64,000 nt of DNA from Brenneria bubanii (GCF_022378355.1 NZ_JAKMAJ010000006.1:186001-250000), one strand, 5' to 3'; shown: positions 40,179-47,314, counted from the first letter of the stretch. The notes: a model not told the origin generated them from the letters alone. Translations and numbers: made by a program.

Positions 40179-40862
40179 TCAGGCAATACTTTCCCGTCTT
40201 GACGGTAACCGATGTGTCCAGTTCCCCAGATAATGTCCGGGCGTGTAGAGGATCCGACGACGCTCATCGTTAAGGCTGTTCCCAATCACGACTTCACCCG
40301 CTACGCCGCAAAGCGACAACTGTATGTAGGCCATTCCAGCCGCCAGTGGATCAACATCCGTCGCGGAAACCCACAGGTGACGGTGCGAAGCGTAACCTGC
40401 CTGGTTAAGAACATCGGCATAGGCCAATACCATGCAACCCGCTCCGCATGCAGGCTCGCTGAGCGTGATAAAGGGACGCTGCTTAAACACCTTATTCACA
40501 TCGCCCAGCTGTATTTTTGCCATCATGAGTGAAATTTCCCACGGCGTAAAAAACTGGCCGCGGTATTTGTCGCCCAGCTCCAGTTGCATAAATACCCGGC
40601 CGAGGAAGTCACAGAATCCGGCCTGCAGCCCATTAACCACATGGGCAAGCAGCTGCGCCAGACGACCCACATCCGTTTTTTCATAGCCACTGATTATTCG
40701 CATATATTTGTCCTCTCGCTTTTGGCTGAAGCAAAGCCGGTTCTCCAGCGCGATCACGCTGCAGCTGACAAAATCTTCGAATACCTTGTGGCGCTTATGG
40801 TATCGCGCAGTCTGGTTAAAAAGAGAAACAAAAGCCTTTTCATGGTTAATAACGCCGTTCAT
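40179..40862 (-). CDS. N6-DNA-methylase-like protein lacking catalytic motif IV
   Basis: A 227-residue protein with an HsdM-type methylase core. The N-terminal helical part leads to KYRGQFFTPWEIS (methylase X/I lead-in), then the SAM-binding motif I SEPACGAGCM and SATDVDPLA (motif II). The NPPY/F motif IV expected after GNSLND is absent and the protein ends soon afterwards. It may bind SAM or DNA without methylating, or need a partner. The ATG at 40862 follows GGAGAGC; a longer frame extends to 40919. A structured leader precedes it. Confidence 0.75.
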   Translation of the reverse strand: MNGVINHEKAFVSLFNQTARYHKRHKVFEDFVSCSVIALENRLCFSQKREDKYMRIISGYEKTDVGRLAQLLAHVVNGLQAGFCDFLGRVFMQLELGDKYRGQFFTPWEISLMMAKIQLGDVNKVFKQRPFITLSEPACGAGCMVLAYADVLNQAGYASHRHLWVSATDVDPLAAGMAYIQLSLCGVAGEVVIGNSLNDERRRILYTPGHYLGNWTHRLPSRRESIA

Positions 40863-40917
40863 ACGTGCTCTCCACAAAAAAGGGAACACGTATCCCGTCA
40901 GGGAAACAATGTTCCCC
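40863..40917 (-). promoter_or_regulatory. structured leader L1 with anti-Shine-Dalgarno
   Basis: Minus strand: GGGGAACA (40910-40917) can pair with the 3' half of TACGTGTTCCC (40882-40892). The 5' half of that segment pairs with the start region GGAGAGCACGTA (TACGTG with CACGTA). The two pairings compete, so the start site can be hidden or exposed. Confidence 0.6.
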
Positions 40918-40981
40918 AACGGGTAAAAAGGCCACCGTTATCAGCTGTGGCCACAGGTTAATTTAAACGCAAAGACGGCGG

Positions 40982-41896
40982 TTAACTGGCAGTTGCATTT
41001 GACGAAAGCGGCACTGAATCCTTGTCTGCGTAGGTCAGGTACACAACCTCACCCTCAGGCTCTATTCGTCCACCATCGACATGTTCGCCACGGTCGTAAC
41101 AGTCATAACCACTGCGTTCCGCATCCGGCATAAACCAGGCATGCTCGACCTGGCAACTGAACTGCTCTGATAATACCCCGATAACTTCGCCCGCCGGCGG
41201 ATACCACGGAGAGTCGAAATGCACCGTTAACGTGTTGATACCGTCACGAACGCAACCAACGTTATGCCCACATGGCCATTCAACCCCGTACTGGCGGCCG
41301 TAAAGCCCGGGCGTTGTCGGCACGTCCCGCAACAGATCCCCTGAACCATTCAGTTCAGTGGCCAAACGTGTCGGTATCAGCATCAGCATATCGCACGGGG
41401 CGGTATACTCAGGCATCATGCCCAGACGTTCCCAGCAATTGCCGGCATCAATGACGGGGCTGACGCCGACGATGCCAAACCAGTCCGCATACTGACGGGT
41501 GAGCACATCCGCAATACGATCCTGCGCCACGGCCGGGATATTTTCCCACTTCACCGCATCGATGCCTGACTGTCGGTAAAGACGTTCAATCAGTCGAATG
41601 TTTTCAGTCGTTAACGGCACATCCGCTTTCAGCAACCCGAACCATTGTTCAAAGGCCAGATTCTGCGGTGAGGCCACGCCAGGATGCGCCAGTAATCCTG
41701 GATAGGGTACATAGATACCGTGCTTTACCGTCGCCGGCTTCAATATTCCGGCGCAACCTGCCAAAAACAGGCGGCAGCTCTGCAAAATGGCATGACGATA
41801 ATCAGGCACCACATGCCCATTGGCCCATTTTTGCACCTCATCCACAAACACGGATTGGCCAGTGATAATCAAACGATTGTTGCACCAGTTCGACAT
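40982..41896 (-). CDS. DUF1281-family ferredoxin-like protein (YubB-like)
   Basis: A 304-residue protein starting MSNWCNNRLIITG, the typical opening of DUF1281 (YubB) proteins carried by conjugative plasmids and ICEs. The C-terminal part, with FDSPWYPPAGEVIGVLSEQF and LTYADKDSV, also fits. Function is unknown; the family has a ferredoxin-like fold and often sits with antirestriction genes. The start has AGAGGAGAACGACC. A strong hairpin leader precedes it. Confidence 0.82.
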   Translation of the reverse strand: MSNWCNNRLIITGQSVFVDEVQKWANGHVVPDYRHAILQSCRLFLAGCAGILKPATVKHGIYVPYPGLLAHPGVASPQNLAFEQWFGLLKADVPLTTENIRLIERLYRQSGIDAVKWENIPAVAQDRIADVLTRQYADWFGIVGVSPVIDAGNCWERLGMMPEYTAPCDMLMLIPTRLATELNGSGDLLRDVPTTPGLYGRQYGVEWPCGHNVGCVRDGINTLTVHFDSPWYPPAGEVIGVLSEQFSCQVEHAWFMPDAERSGYDCYDRGEHVDGGRIEPEGEVVYLTYADKDSVPLSSNATAS

Positions 41897-41899
41897 GGT

Positions 41900-41966
41900 C
41901 GTTCTCCTCTTATTTACAAGAAAAAGAGGGAGTTTCCCCCATAGGGGGAATGTCTCCCCCTATGGG
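41900..41966 (-). promoter_or_regulatory. structured leader L2
   Basis: A perfect 12-bp hairpin CCCATAGGGGGA/TCCCCCTATGGG (41938-41966) precedes a CTCCCTCT segment (minus strand) that can pair with the Shine-Dalgarno AGAGGAG. Same layout as the other leaders, though the anti-SD match is weaker. Confidence 0.5.
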
Positions 41967-42013
41967 TCAGGTGTTAAATCATGACAGTCAGGCTGATTAC
42001 GCCTTCCTCTCTG

Positions 42014-42289
42014 TTAGCTGTATTCTTCTTCCGCCTCCAGGATAACCTTCAACTCGTCGGCTTCACGGATATACGGTGATAGTGGCTGATAGTCAGTGGA
42101 ATCAATGCGTTCAAGGTGGTACTTGTCCACCAGGGTGTTGATCGCCTCAAATGGCCGTATCCCAGCCTCCTCTAAAGCAATAACGCAATCATCTTCACAC
42201 AGCTCGGTATCGTTTAACGTCAGGCCAAAGTAGTTGGCCAGAAGCATGCCGGCAGTAGATTGCCAGATTTGTTGTTCATGATTCATCAT
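42014..42289 (-). CDS. small acidic ICE protein, unknown function
   Basis: A 91-residue acidic protein (MMNHEQQIWQSTAGMLLANY start, ending LEAEEEYS), predicted mostly helical, cytosolic. It begins 10 bp after the ardC stop with AGAGGGG upstream, so it is cotranscribed and probably coupled with the antirestriction gene. Unlike its neighbours it has no structured leader. I do not recognise a family. Low mass, acidity and position would suit a DNA-mimic or regulator, but that is only a guess. Confidence 0.65.
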   Translation of the reverse strand: MMNHEQQIWQSTAGMLLANYFGLTLNDTELCEDDCVIALEEAGIRPFEAINTLVDKYHLERIDSTDYQPLSPYIREADELKVILEAEEEYS

Positions 42290-42299
42290 GATGCCCCTC

Positions 42300-43310
42300 T
42301 CATGCCGCCACCGCGGATTCAGTCGTCCCCATTTCTGCTTCAGCCAGAGGCGTTAACAGAAACTCGGATGCCTCCCTTGCCTGTTTGCTGGCACGAAAAA
42401 TCGCACGTTTATCCTCATGCAGCACCTTAAGCCAGGACTCAAGGTAACTGTCGTGCTGGACATGACCGAAGAGCCCCAACTGCGCACATAAAAAAGCGCT
42501 GCCCAGCTCGGCCACCAGTTCTTCAAACGCATAAAGCGGATCGCCGAACCGGCGCGAAGTTAAGGTGATCCCCTCACGATTAAGCCGTTTGGCATGACCG
42601 GTACAGTGTACCAGTTCATGCAGCAACGTTGACCAGTAGTCCGCCTCGGTTCGAAACTGCCGAACCTGCGGCAAAACAATCTGGTCGCGGCCCGGTGAGT
42701 AAAACGCCTTGTCCTGGTAAATCCGGTCAAATTGAACGCCACAGGCTTCAACCATCGTATTAACCTGTTCCTGAACTTTCCCATCAACCCGCGTGACATC
42801 CTGTTCCGGAGCATCTGCCGGCGGTTCGCCGACAACGCAATCCGGGAGGTCATCACACTGGGCGACGTTAAACAGATACAGGGGTTTCAGCATGGGTATT
42901 CGCATTTTCAGCGGGTTCCCGTCGTCGTCCAGTTGCGGCTTACCGTCGGCATCTTCCACCTGTTTATCCCAGGGTTTGAATACCACGGCCAGTGTCGCGC
43001 TCTCGCCTGCGCGCACATGGCCACCGACGGCTTGCGCCTGTTTGTAGGTTAACCAGCGATTAGCCTCATAGCCCTTCTCAGCAGCAGCTATCCATAACAG
43101 CAATACATTGACGCCGCTGTAGAGATAACCGGTCGTGCCGTTACACGGCATGGCGGCATGCGAAGAAATACGGCGCTGATTGGTTCGCCATGGCTTACGC
43201 CAGGGCAAGGTTCCATTCTCTATGGCCACAATGATTTTGTCCGTCACCTGCTGATACAGATCCGGACGGTCGCCACGAGATTGAGTGAACTGACGTGATG
43301 TTTTTTTCAT
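42300..43310 (-). CDS. ArdC-type antirestriction protein (DUF1738, zincin)
   Basis: A 336-residue protein with an N-terminal ssDNA-binding DUF1738 domain (residues about 10-150; LYQQVTDKIIVAIENGTLPW, YSGVNVLLLWIAAAEKGY). The C-terminal zincin-like peptidase domain contains HELVHCTGH (about 231-239). ArdC protects incoming conjugative DNA from host restriction. The ATG at 43310 follows GAGGAGCACTCC; the frame extends upstream to 43391 through the hairpin leader but lacks an N-terminal match. It is the best understood gene of the accessory cluster. Confidence 0.9.
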   Translation of the reverse strand: MKKTSRQFTQSRGDRPDLYQQVTDKIIVAIENGTLPWRKPWRTNQRRISSHAAMPCNGTTGYLYSGVNVLLLWIAAAEKGYEANRWLTYKQAQAVGGHVRAGESATLAVVFKPWDKQVEDADGKPQLDDDGNPLKMRIPMLKPLYLFNVAQCDDLPDCVVGEPPADAPEQDVTRVDGKVQEQVNTMVEACGVQFDRIYQDKAFYSPGRDQIVLPQVRQFRTEADYWSTLLHELVHCTGHAKRLNREGITLTSRRFGDPLYAFEELVAELGSAFLCAQLGLFGHVQHDSYLESWLKVLHEDKRAIFRASKQAREASEFLLTPLAEAEMGTTESAVAA

Positions 43311-43372
43311 GGAGTGCTCCTCATAAAAAAAGGCGCATTCCTCCCCAGGTGGCGAAGAATACGCCCTGGGGG
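43311..43372 (-). promoter_or_regulatory. structured leader L3 of ardC
   Basis: Minus strand: GGCGTATTC pairs with GAATGCGCC (43332-43340), one pair being G-U. The latter can instead pair with the SD/start segment GGAGCACTCC over about eight of ten positions. A flanking CCCCAGG/CCTGGGG stem encloses the upper arm. Confidence 0.6.
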
Positions 43373-43384
43373 ACAGAAAAAGGG

Positions 43385-43987
43385 TTAGCAAGCGGGGTAA
43401 CGTATCGCCCCTAGCGCGTTGACCGAGTCAATGCGTTGTTTCAGTAACCTGAAAGCGGCCTGGAACTCTTCCCGATCGCGCGGTTTAGCCCGTTTGCAAG
43501 CGGTGTAGCAAGCCGTTCCCAGCAAGTTGATGGCGCTGTTACGCCAGCGTTTCAGTTCCGATTTACCGACACATGCCGGATAATGGACGTTAGCCTGTTG
43601 CAACAGACGCGCCGCCATTCGACGGTAATCAGCAACGCATACCCACTCAACAGGAGCAACATGAATGATGAGTTCCTCTTTGAGTAAATGTATTCGTAAC
43701 TGTTTGCCTTCAGACAGTATTCGTTCAGCAGCCTTTGCATCCAGTTTGAGGTGCTCGCAAAAATCATCACCACCGGCAAATTCACAGGCAGTATCGTACC
43801 AGTCCTCATCCTTTTCAGGATTGCAGCCATCCGCATAAACCAGATACTTGATATGACCATCTTTTCGCCACGCTCCCTCCGCCGACATCAGGTAAATCCC
43901 CTGATCCTTGACCAGCAACAACTCACACTGGTTAGCCAAAGTTTCCTCGACGACCGGACGCAATTCCGCAGGGTTAAAATGCAACAT
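43385..43987 (-). CDS. DUF3085-domain protein
   Basis: A 200-residue cytosolic protein. Residues 1-100 match DUF3085 (MLHFNPAELRPVVEETLANQ, GIYLMSAEGAW, IKYLVYADGCNP), a domain of unknown function common on conjugative elements. The C-terminal half is helical (SELKRWRNSAINLLGTACYT). The ATG at 43987 follows AAGGAGACAAAC. A perfect 10-bp stem-loop leader precedes it. Confidence 0.78.
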   Translation of the reverse strand: MLHFNPAELRPVVEETLANQCELLLVKDQGIYLMSAEGAWRKDGHIKYLVYADGCNPEKDEDWYDTACEFAGGDDFCEHLKLDAKAAERILSEGKQLRIHLLKEELIIHVAPVEWVCVADYRRMAARLLQQANVHYPACVGKSELKRWRNSAINLLGTACYTACKRAKPRDREEFQAAFRLLKQRIDSVNALGAIRYPAC

Positions 43988-44040
43988 GTTTGTCTCCTTC
44001 AATAACGGAGGGAGCTTCCCGGGAAGGAAAGCTCCCTCCG
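43988..44040 (-). promoter_or_regulatory. structured leader L4
   Basis: CGGAGGGAGC (44006-44015) and GCTCCCTCCG (44031-44040) form a perfect 10-bp stem. The CTCC within the minus-strand proximal arm can also pair with the GGAG of the ribosome-binding site. Confidence 0.55.
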
Positions 44041-44092
44041 GGGATTAACGCCTTAAAGGCGCAGGGGTGTTTAGCTCAAAGCCGTAAAGTCA

Positions 44093-44725
44093 TCAGTATT
44101 CGTAAAAACTTTCCGCTTTTAGTTGATACAAACGATGTTCGGTTTCAGTCAGGATCCGCCAATCGTCTTTATTCAGAGAACGCTTCGGATCGGACAGAAA
44201 AGTAAGTAAAAGCTCGTCTACAGAGCCCGCCATCACTGTCACGGAAGACGGTGAAAGCGGAGCCGATAACACAGGCCAGCCCAGATTCCGGTTCAGCCAA
44301 CGTAACGGCATAGACCAACTGGCTTCGCCGGCAGAGGAATGCACCCGAAAATTATTTCGGCAGAGACTGTGCAACAGCACCATGACAAGCCGACTAAAAA
44401 AATCATAGGGTTGATGCTGCGGGGTAAATTCCTGAACGCAAAGTGTGTTGTTGCTACGTATACGTTCGACAGTAATGACATCCGGTCGGTGTTCAGCATC
44501 AGTTTCGCCTGAAAAGACCAGAACGCCAGCGTCAGGGAACAGACCAGAGGCATCAGTCAGTGCCCTGTGCTGCCCATCATACGGACGCAAAACAGAGGGT
44601 AATTTCCAAAATGTGTCCGTCACTGCCAGCACAAAATTTTGCCAATCGTGAGGGGCAACAGTATTCACCTGCTCAATGGTGTAAGTGATGGGTTCAACCG
44701 TGGGGTTGAAAGATAACGCGCTCAT
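44093..44725 (-). CDS. ICE accessory protein of unknown function (210 aa)
   Basis: A 210-residue protein with no signal peptide or membrane segment. It has a mixed composition with segments such as VAPHDWQNFVLAVTDTFWKL and YDFFSRLVMVLLHSLCRNNF. No catalytic motif is recognised. The start has TGGAGGATTTATTC, and a leader carrying an exact anti-SD copy precedes it. It belongs to the accessory gene cluster between ardC and the Ner regulator. Confidence 0.65.
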   Translation of the reverse strand: MSALSFNPTVEPITYTIEQVNTVAPHDWQNFVLAVTDTFWKLPSVLRPYDGQHRALTDASGLFPDAGVLVFSGETDAEHRPDVITVERIRSNNTLCVQEFTPQHQPYDFFSRLVMVLLHSLCRNNFRVHSSAGEASWSMPLRWLNRNLGWPVLSAPLSPSSVTVMAGSVDELLLTFLSDPKRSLNKDDWRILTETEHRLYQLKAESFYEY

Positions 44726-44785
44726 GAATAAATCCTCCAGGAAGAAATGAAGGGGGATTTATCCCCCGGACGGGAATAAATCCCC
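44726..44785 (-). promoter_or_regulatory. structured leader L5
   Basis: Minus strand: GGGGATTTAT (44776-44785) and ATAAATCCCC (44753-44762) pair perfectly over 10 bp. ATAAATCC also pairs perfectly with GGATTTAT of the ribosome-binding site (44728-44735). This is a competing-pair switch. Confidence 0.7.
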
Positions 44786-44818
44786 GTCAGGGTCAGTCGT
44801 TACAGAAAACCAAACGCT

Positions 44819-45169
44819 TTAATGGTAACGATAACGAAGTGAAGCAAGATGTTCGGCCAGAATCATTGCCGCCGCCATTGCCTCCCTTTGAGTACGAAAC
44901 ACCACTGAAGCCGTTCCTGCTGTCAATGGCCGGATAGAAAAACGGTACTTCCCGGCATGGAATCCAGAACGAGAGATGATTGACGCCCCCCAACCACCAG
45001 ATGGCAGTGGGAAAGCTCTGGCCCTAAAGCTCAGATCGCCCATAGCGGTATGTTTCCACTCCCCTTCAATTACGCCTTCCAGTGCCGGGTTTATTCGGCA
45101 CCAGAGCGAACGCAATTTTTCGGTGACGCGAAAAGTTGGGCGTAAGTAACGCAGTGAAAAGGTATGCAT
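44819..45169 (-). CDS. ICE accessory protein of unknown function (116 aa)
   Basis: A 116-residue basic protein (MHTFSLRYLRPTFRVTEKLR start, ending LASLRYRYH), cytosolic, with a central beta-rich part (HTAMGDLSFRARAFPLPSGG) and a helical C-terminus. No family recognised. The start has AGGAGAAACACC. A covarying leader precedes it. The small open frame at 45911-46018 has the same ribosome-binding region. Confidence 0.62.
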   Translation of the reverse strand: MHTFSLRYLRPTFRVTEKLRSLWCRINPALEGVIEGEWKHTAMGDLSFRARAFPLPSGGWGASIISRSGFHAGKYRFSIRPLTAGTASVVFRTQREAMAAAMILAEHLASLRYRYH

Positions 45170-45223
45170 GGTGTTTCTCCTGTAAAAACGGGAAACACCC
45201 GTCCCATCGGGAAGGTATTTCCC
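45170..45223 (-). promoter_or_regulatory. structured leader L6
   Basis: Minus strand: GGGAAATACC (45214-45223) pairs with GGTGTTTCCC (45190-45199) with one G-U pair. GGTGTTTC also pairs perfectly with GAAACACC at the ribosome-binding site (45170-45177). Confidence 0.7.
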
Positions 45224-45371
45224 GATGGGTAAGCCAACTGCAAAGCAGACTGGCCTCTAGGTAAAATGACAGAAGCTCCCTCACAGGGAGTCCCCTGCCG
45301 GGTGAATAAAAACACACGCTATGCCGCCGAACCTGCGCGGTGGCATAGCCGCAACATCGTTATTCTCAGAC

Positions 45372-45752
45372 TCAGAAACCGAGCGCCGCAATGGCTTCGT
45401 CGCCCTCGCCGTTAATTTTGCCGTTGGACAAGCCCCATGCCCACGCCTCTGCGTGAACTTCGTTACCCAGACGGTGCAGGTTGCTCAACACTTCCCGACC
45501 GCTCTCAGAAAGTTCCGGCAGGACATCCCGCTTCAGGTAATACAGGAAGAAACCGAAAGTTTCGCCGACGCTGATAACAGTATTTTCCAGATCGGTCAGC
45601 TCATGAGGTGCTTCCCGTTCCTGACGAAGTCCGAGCCGACGACAGGCTCTTGCGGTATACAGCTCGCCTTCAATCGCGCAAAGGTAGAAAAGCACATCCA
45701 GGGACGTTTTCAGGTCAAAAACATTAGTACGGAAGTTAATTGGGGTATTCAT
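45372..45752 (-). CDS. ICE accessory helical protein of unknown function (126 aa)
   Basis: A 126-residue, largely helical and acidic protein (MNTPINFRTNVFDLKTSLDV start). It contains VLFYLCAIEGELYTARACRR and ETFGFFLYYLKRDVLPELSE. There is no membrane anchor and no known motif. The start follows AGAGGATTTACCG, part of a leader with two perfect 9-bp alternative pairings. It sits in the accessory gene cluster. Confidence 0.65.
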   Translation of the reverse strand: MNTPINFRTNVFDLKTSLDVLFYLCAIEGELYTARACRRLGLRQEREAPHELTDLENTVISVGETFGFFLYYLKRDVLPELSESGREVLSNLHRLGNEVHAEAWAWGLSNGKINGEGDEAIAALGF

Positions 45753-45803
45753 CGGTAAATCCTCTTTAAAGCGGGATTTACCCCCTGAACGGAAGTAAAT
45801 CCC
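45753..45803 (-). promoter_or_regulatory. structured leader L7
   Basis: Minus strand: GGGATTTAC (45795-45803) pairs with GTAAATCCC (45773-45781). GGTAAATCC (45774-45782) pairs perfectly with GGATTTACC (45754-45762) at the ribosome-binding site. This is the clearest of the eight. Confidence 0.75.
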
Positions 45804-45910
45804 GTCAGGGTATTAGTGAGTAAAATGACCGTTTTAAAAGCGATAACGCAGTCTGGCAGATAACATGCGCACGAGCGGCAAAATTACCTGCTTCATTGAC
45901 GTACCAGCGA

Positions 45911-46018
45911 CTAAAGCGCGGCGGGCGTCATACGAAGTGATATTCGCTGGACGGTCGATTTGACACGTTGCAGGGTTGAGAACAAATCAGAAACAACTGA
46001 ATACGTAAAAGCCGGCAT
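45911..46018 (-). CDS. short open frame, possible truncated accessory gene
   Basis: A 35-codon frame (MPAFTYSVVSDLFSTLQRVK start) with an excellent ribosome-binding region GGAGAAACACC, identical to that of the gene at 45169. Immediately after its stop another frame continues to 45838 and ends ARLRYRF, recalling the LASLRYRYH end of the 116-residue protein. It may be a frameshifted or eroded paralogue. A leader of the same class precedes it, which argues it was once a real gene. Confidence 0.4.
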   Translation of the reverse strand: MPAFTYSVVSDLFSTLQRVKSTVQRISLRMTPAAL

Positions 46019-46071
46019 GGTGTTTCTCCAATAAAGAAGGGAAACACTTGCCCAGGGGGAAGGTATTCCCC
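46019..46071 (-). promoter_or_regulatory. structured leader L8
   Basis: Minus strand: GTGTTTCCC (46039-46047) can pair with GAAACAC of the ribosome-binding site. GGGGAATACC upstream is the degenerate competitor. Same organisation as L6. Confidence 0.6.
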
Positions 46072-46131
46072 GGGGGACTGGATTGTGACAACCACAATCA
46101 CATCAATTTCGTGCATAGAGTCTGAAACTAC

Positions 46132-46327
46132 CTTCATCACCGTTAAGTGATCCCTGTTCTCAAAGGCTAAACAGGGTTACCGCCACTAGGGCTTCCTCTT
46201 TCAGGCTACGAGGGTATTTGCAGCCACCCGAAGGCGTTTCTCACAGACCGCTGAAACTTTGGCTGGCACTCACCCGAAGGCGCCTCTCACAGAGTGCTGA
46301 GGCATTGGCTGGTTGTCCGAAGACAAC
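46132..46327 (-). ncRNA. structured RNA element copy 1 (STAXI-like tandem pseudoknots)
   Basis: A roughly 195-nt element, about 80% identical to a second copy at 48911-49104. Read on the minus strand, it opens with GTTGTC-TTCG-GACAAC (UUCG tetraloop). Then follow two tandem repeats containing CGCCTTCGGGTG, each able to form an a-b-a'-b' pseudoknot (for example GCCTC with GAGGC interleaved with GCACTC with GAGTGC). Two or three hairpins follow, CCCTGTT with AACAGGG among them. It lies upstream of the accessory cluster with ardC. The layout agrees with the STAXI class as I remember it. Confidence 0.6.
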
Positions 46328-46398
46328 AAGTAAGCCTGTTCATTTTCAGACCACATAAGTTCTCTGTCAAGTCGATTTACCGACAAATCAGAACCGAT

Positions 46399-46428
46399 AA
46401 AAAGCCGCAGCCCTGTGCGAGCTGCGGC
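46399..46428 (-). terminator. terminator after ner-like gene
   Basis: On the minus strand, GCCGCAG and CTGCGGC arms with an 11-nt loop, then TTTTTAT. Its sequence is duplicated at 47167-47197. Confidence 0.75.
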
Positions 46429-46483
46429 GGCTATGTCCATTATAACCATCAGTAAAGACGGTCCAACAGTTTTCAAATCGTCC

Positions 46484-46705
46484 CTAACGGCTATCTGGCT
46501 TGCAGTAACGGGAAGGCCAGATTTCCTCAGGCGAAACACCCAGTTCTTCCGCAATCAGCTTTTCCCCTTTGGGCCAGTGCCTTGTGAGAGTATTCGCCAA
46601 CGTAGAAGAGGCCAGCCCTGCTTTACGTGAAACCGCCGCCAGCGAAGTCCCCTGCTTTTTCAACGCCGCAATAATATCGGCGGGATGCCAGTCCTGTTGA
46701 TTCAT
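46484..46705 (-). CDS. Ner/Nlp-family DNA-binding regulator
   Basis: A 73-residue helix-turn-helix protein of the Ner/Nlp/SfsB family: DWHPADIIAALKKQGTSLAA, GLASSTLANTL and PKGEKLIAEELGVSPEEIWPSRY. Ner proteins of phages such as Mu act as negative regulators of early transcription. Its ATG overlaps the stop of a 31-codon frame upstream, so translation is coupled. The C4-like antisense RNA ahead of it suggests control of the element's state. Confidence 0.88.
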   Translation of the reverse strand: MNQQDWHPADIIAALKKQGTSLAAVSRKAGLASSTLANTLTRHWPKGEKLIAEELGVSPEEIWPSRYCKPDSR

Positions 46706-46797
46706 GCAGGCACCTCTTCAAAGCTTTCAGTGAAATATTCGCAAAAGCGGAAAGGAATGGTAAATCGAGGATAAATCCGGGTGAGGGTTTGAGCCAT
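46702..46797 (-). CDS. 31-residue peptide gene coupled to the ner-like gene
   Basis: A short frame coding for 31 residues (MAQTLTRIYPRFTIPFRFCE start, ending EEVPA) with a strong GGAGGTGCC ribosome-binding site. Its stop codon overlaps the ner-like ATG. The aromatic, amphipathic composition recalls small peptides downstream of C4 RNAs in phage and satellite immunity regions. It may be a leader peptide or a small toxin-like product. No match is claimed. Confidence 0.5.
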   Translation of the reverse strand: MAQTLTRIYPRFTIPFRFCEYFTESFEEVPA

Positions 46798-46852
46798 AAG
46801 GCACCTCCAGTGAGTAACAGATTATACCCACCACCAGAGAGGCTAATCTCAT

Positions 46853-46960
46853 GGGTGGTGGAACCGGACGGGGTTAGCCTTACCGGCCTCACTGACACCG
46901 GCGCATCTTTCGATGCCCCCGCCCGGCCCACCATTGAAACGTAGCCGAACGCACGACACA
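46853..46960 (-). ncRNA. C4-like antisense RNA of phage/satellite immunity type
   Basis: The minus-strand sequence contains the typical TCGGCTACGTTTCAATGG, GGCGGGGGCAT and GGCTAACCCC blocks of C4 antisense RNAs (P1/P7 c4, P4 CI region). Two short segments are complementary to the mRNA just downstream: AGGCTAA (46874-46880) with TTAGCCT (46840-46846), and CCACCACC (46854-46861) with GGTGGTGG (46828-46835). The latter lies close to the ribosome-binding site of the 31-codon frame. Confidence 0.6.
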
Positions 46961-47166
46961 AAAAAAGCGCAGACGCGCCTTGTGTCGTCAGTGAAGTTTT
47001 TCAGGAGGCTAATCCCGGCACCTGATTTTGCAGGTGCGAGTAAAAGATACCGCGTTTGATTACCTTCGGCAAGATGATGCTGTTACATAAAATCGTATTT
47101 CACTTCAAAGCGATGACGCTTATCCCATTCAAGGGGTTAAATCGATTTGTCGACAAGTTAAAGAAA

Positions 47167-47197
47167 TAAAAAGCCGCAGCCCTGAGTGAGTTGCGGC
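47167..47197 (-). terminator. terminator after recombinase gene
   Basis: On the minus strand, GCCGCA and TGCGGC arms with a 13-nt loop, then TTTTTATTTC. Nearly identical to the terminator at 46399-46428. Confidence 0.7.
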
Positions 47198-47314
47198 GAA
47201 AAATTTAAAATAAATGAATAACTCAGAAAACAGCTTCACACACGTATTCATTATATGTTATTGACGTAAAGCAACCTGCATTAATTAATAGCTAAAATAG
47301 TCGTTGCAATGTAT

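Larger units (their letters stand above)
46798..47314. other. regulatory region between recombinase and ner operon
   Basis: About 515 bp. It holds the C4-like antisense RNA module (listed), a minus-strand open frame 46623-46961 resembling Ash-family proteins (MVGRAG motif), a GCACCTG/CAGGTGC hairpin at 47020-47037, and the recombinase terminator at 47167-47197. 47040-47160 contains nothing I recognise. Confidence 0.5.

Noticed and set aside
46623..46961. 112-codon Ash-like frame over the C4-like RNA and ner region
   Set aside because: It has only a TTG start without a good ribosome-binding site and overlaps the ner-like gene; kept as supporting evidence for the C4 region rather than as a gene.
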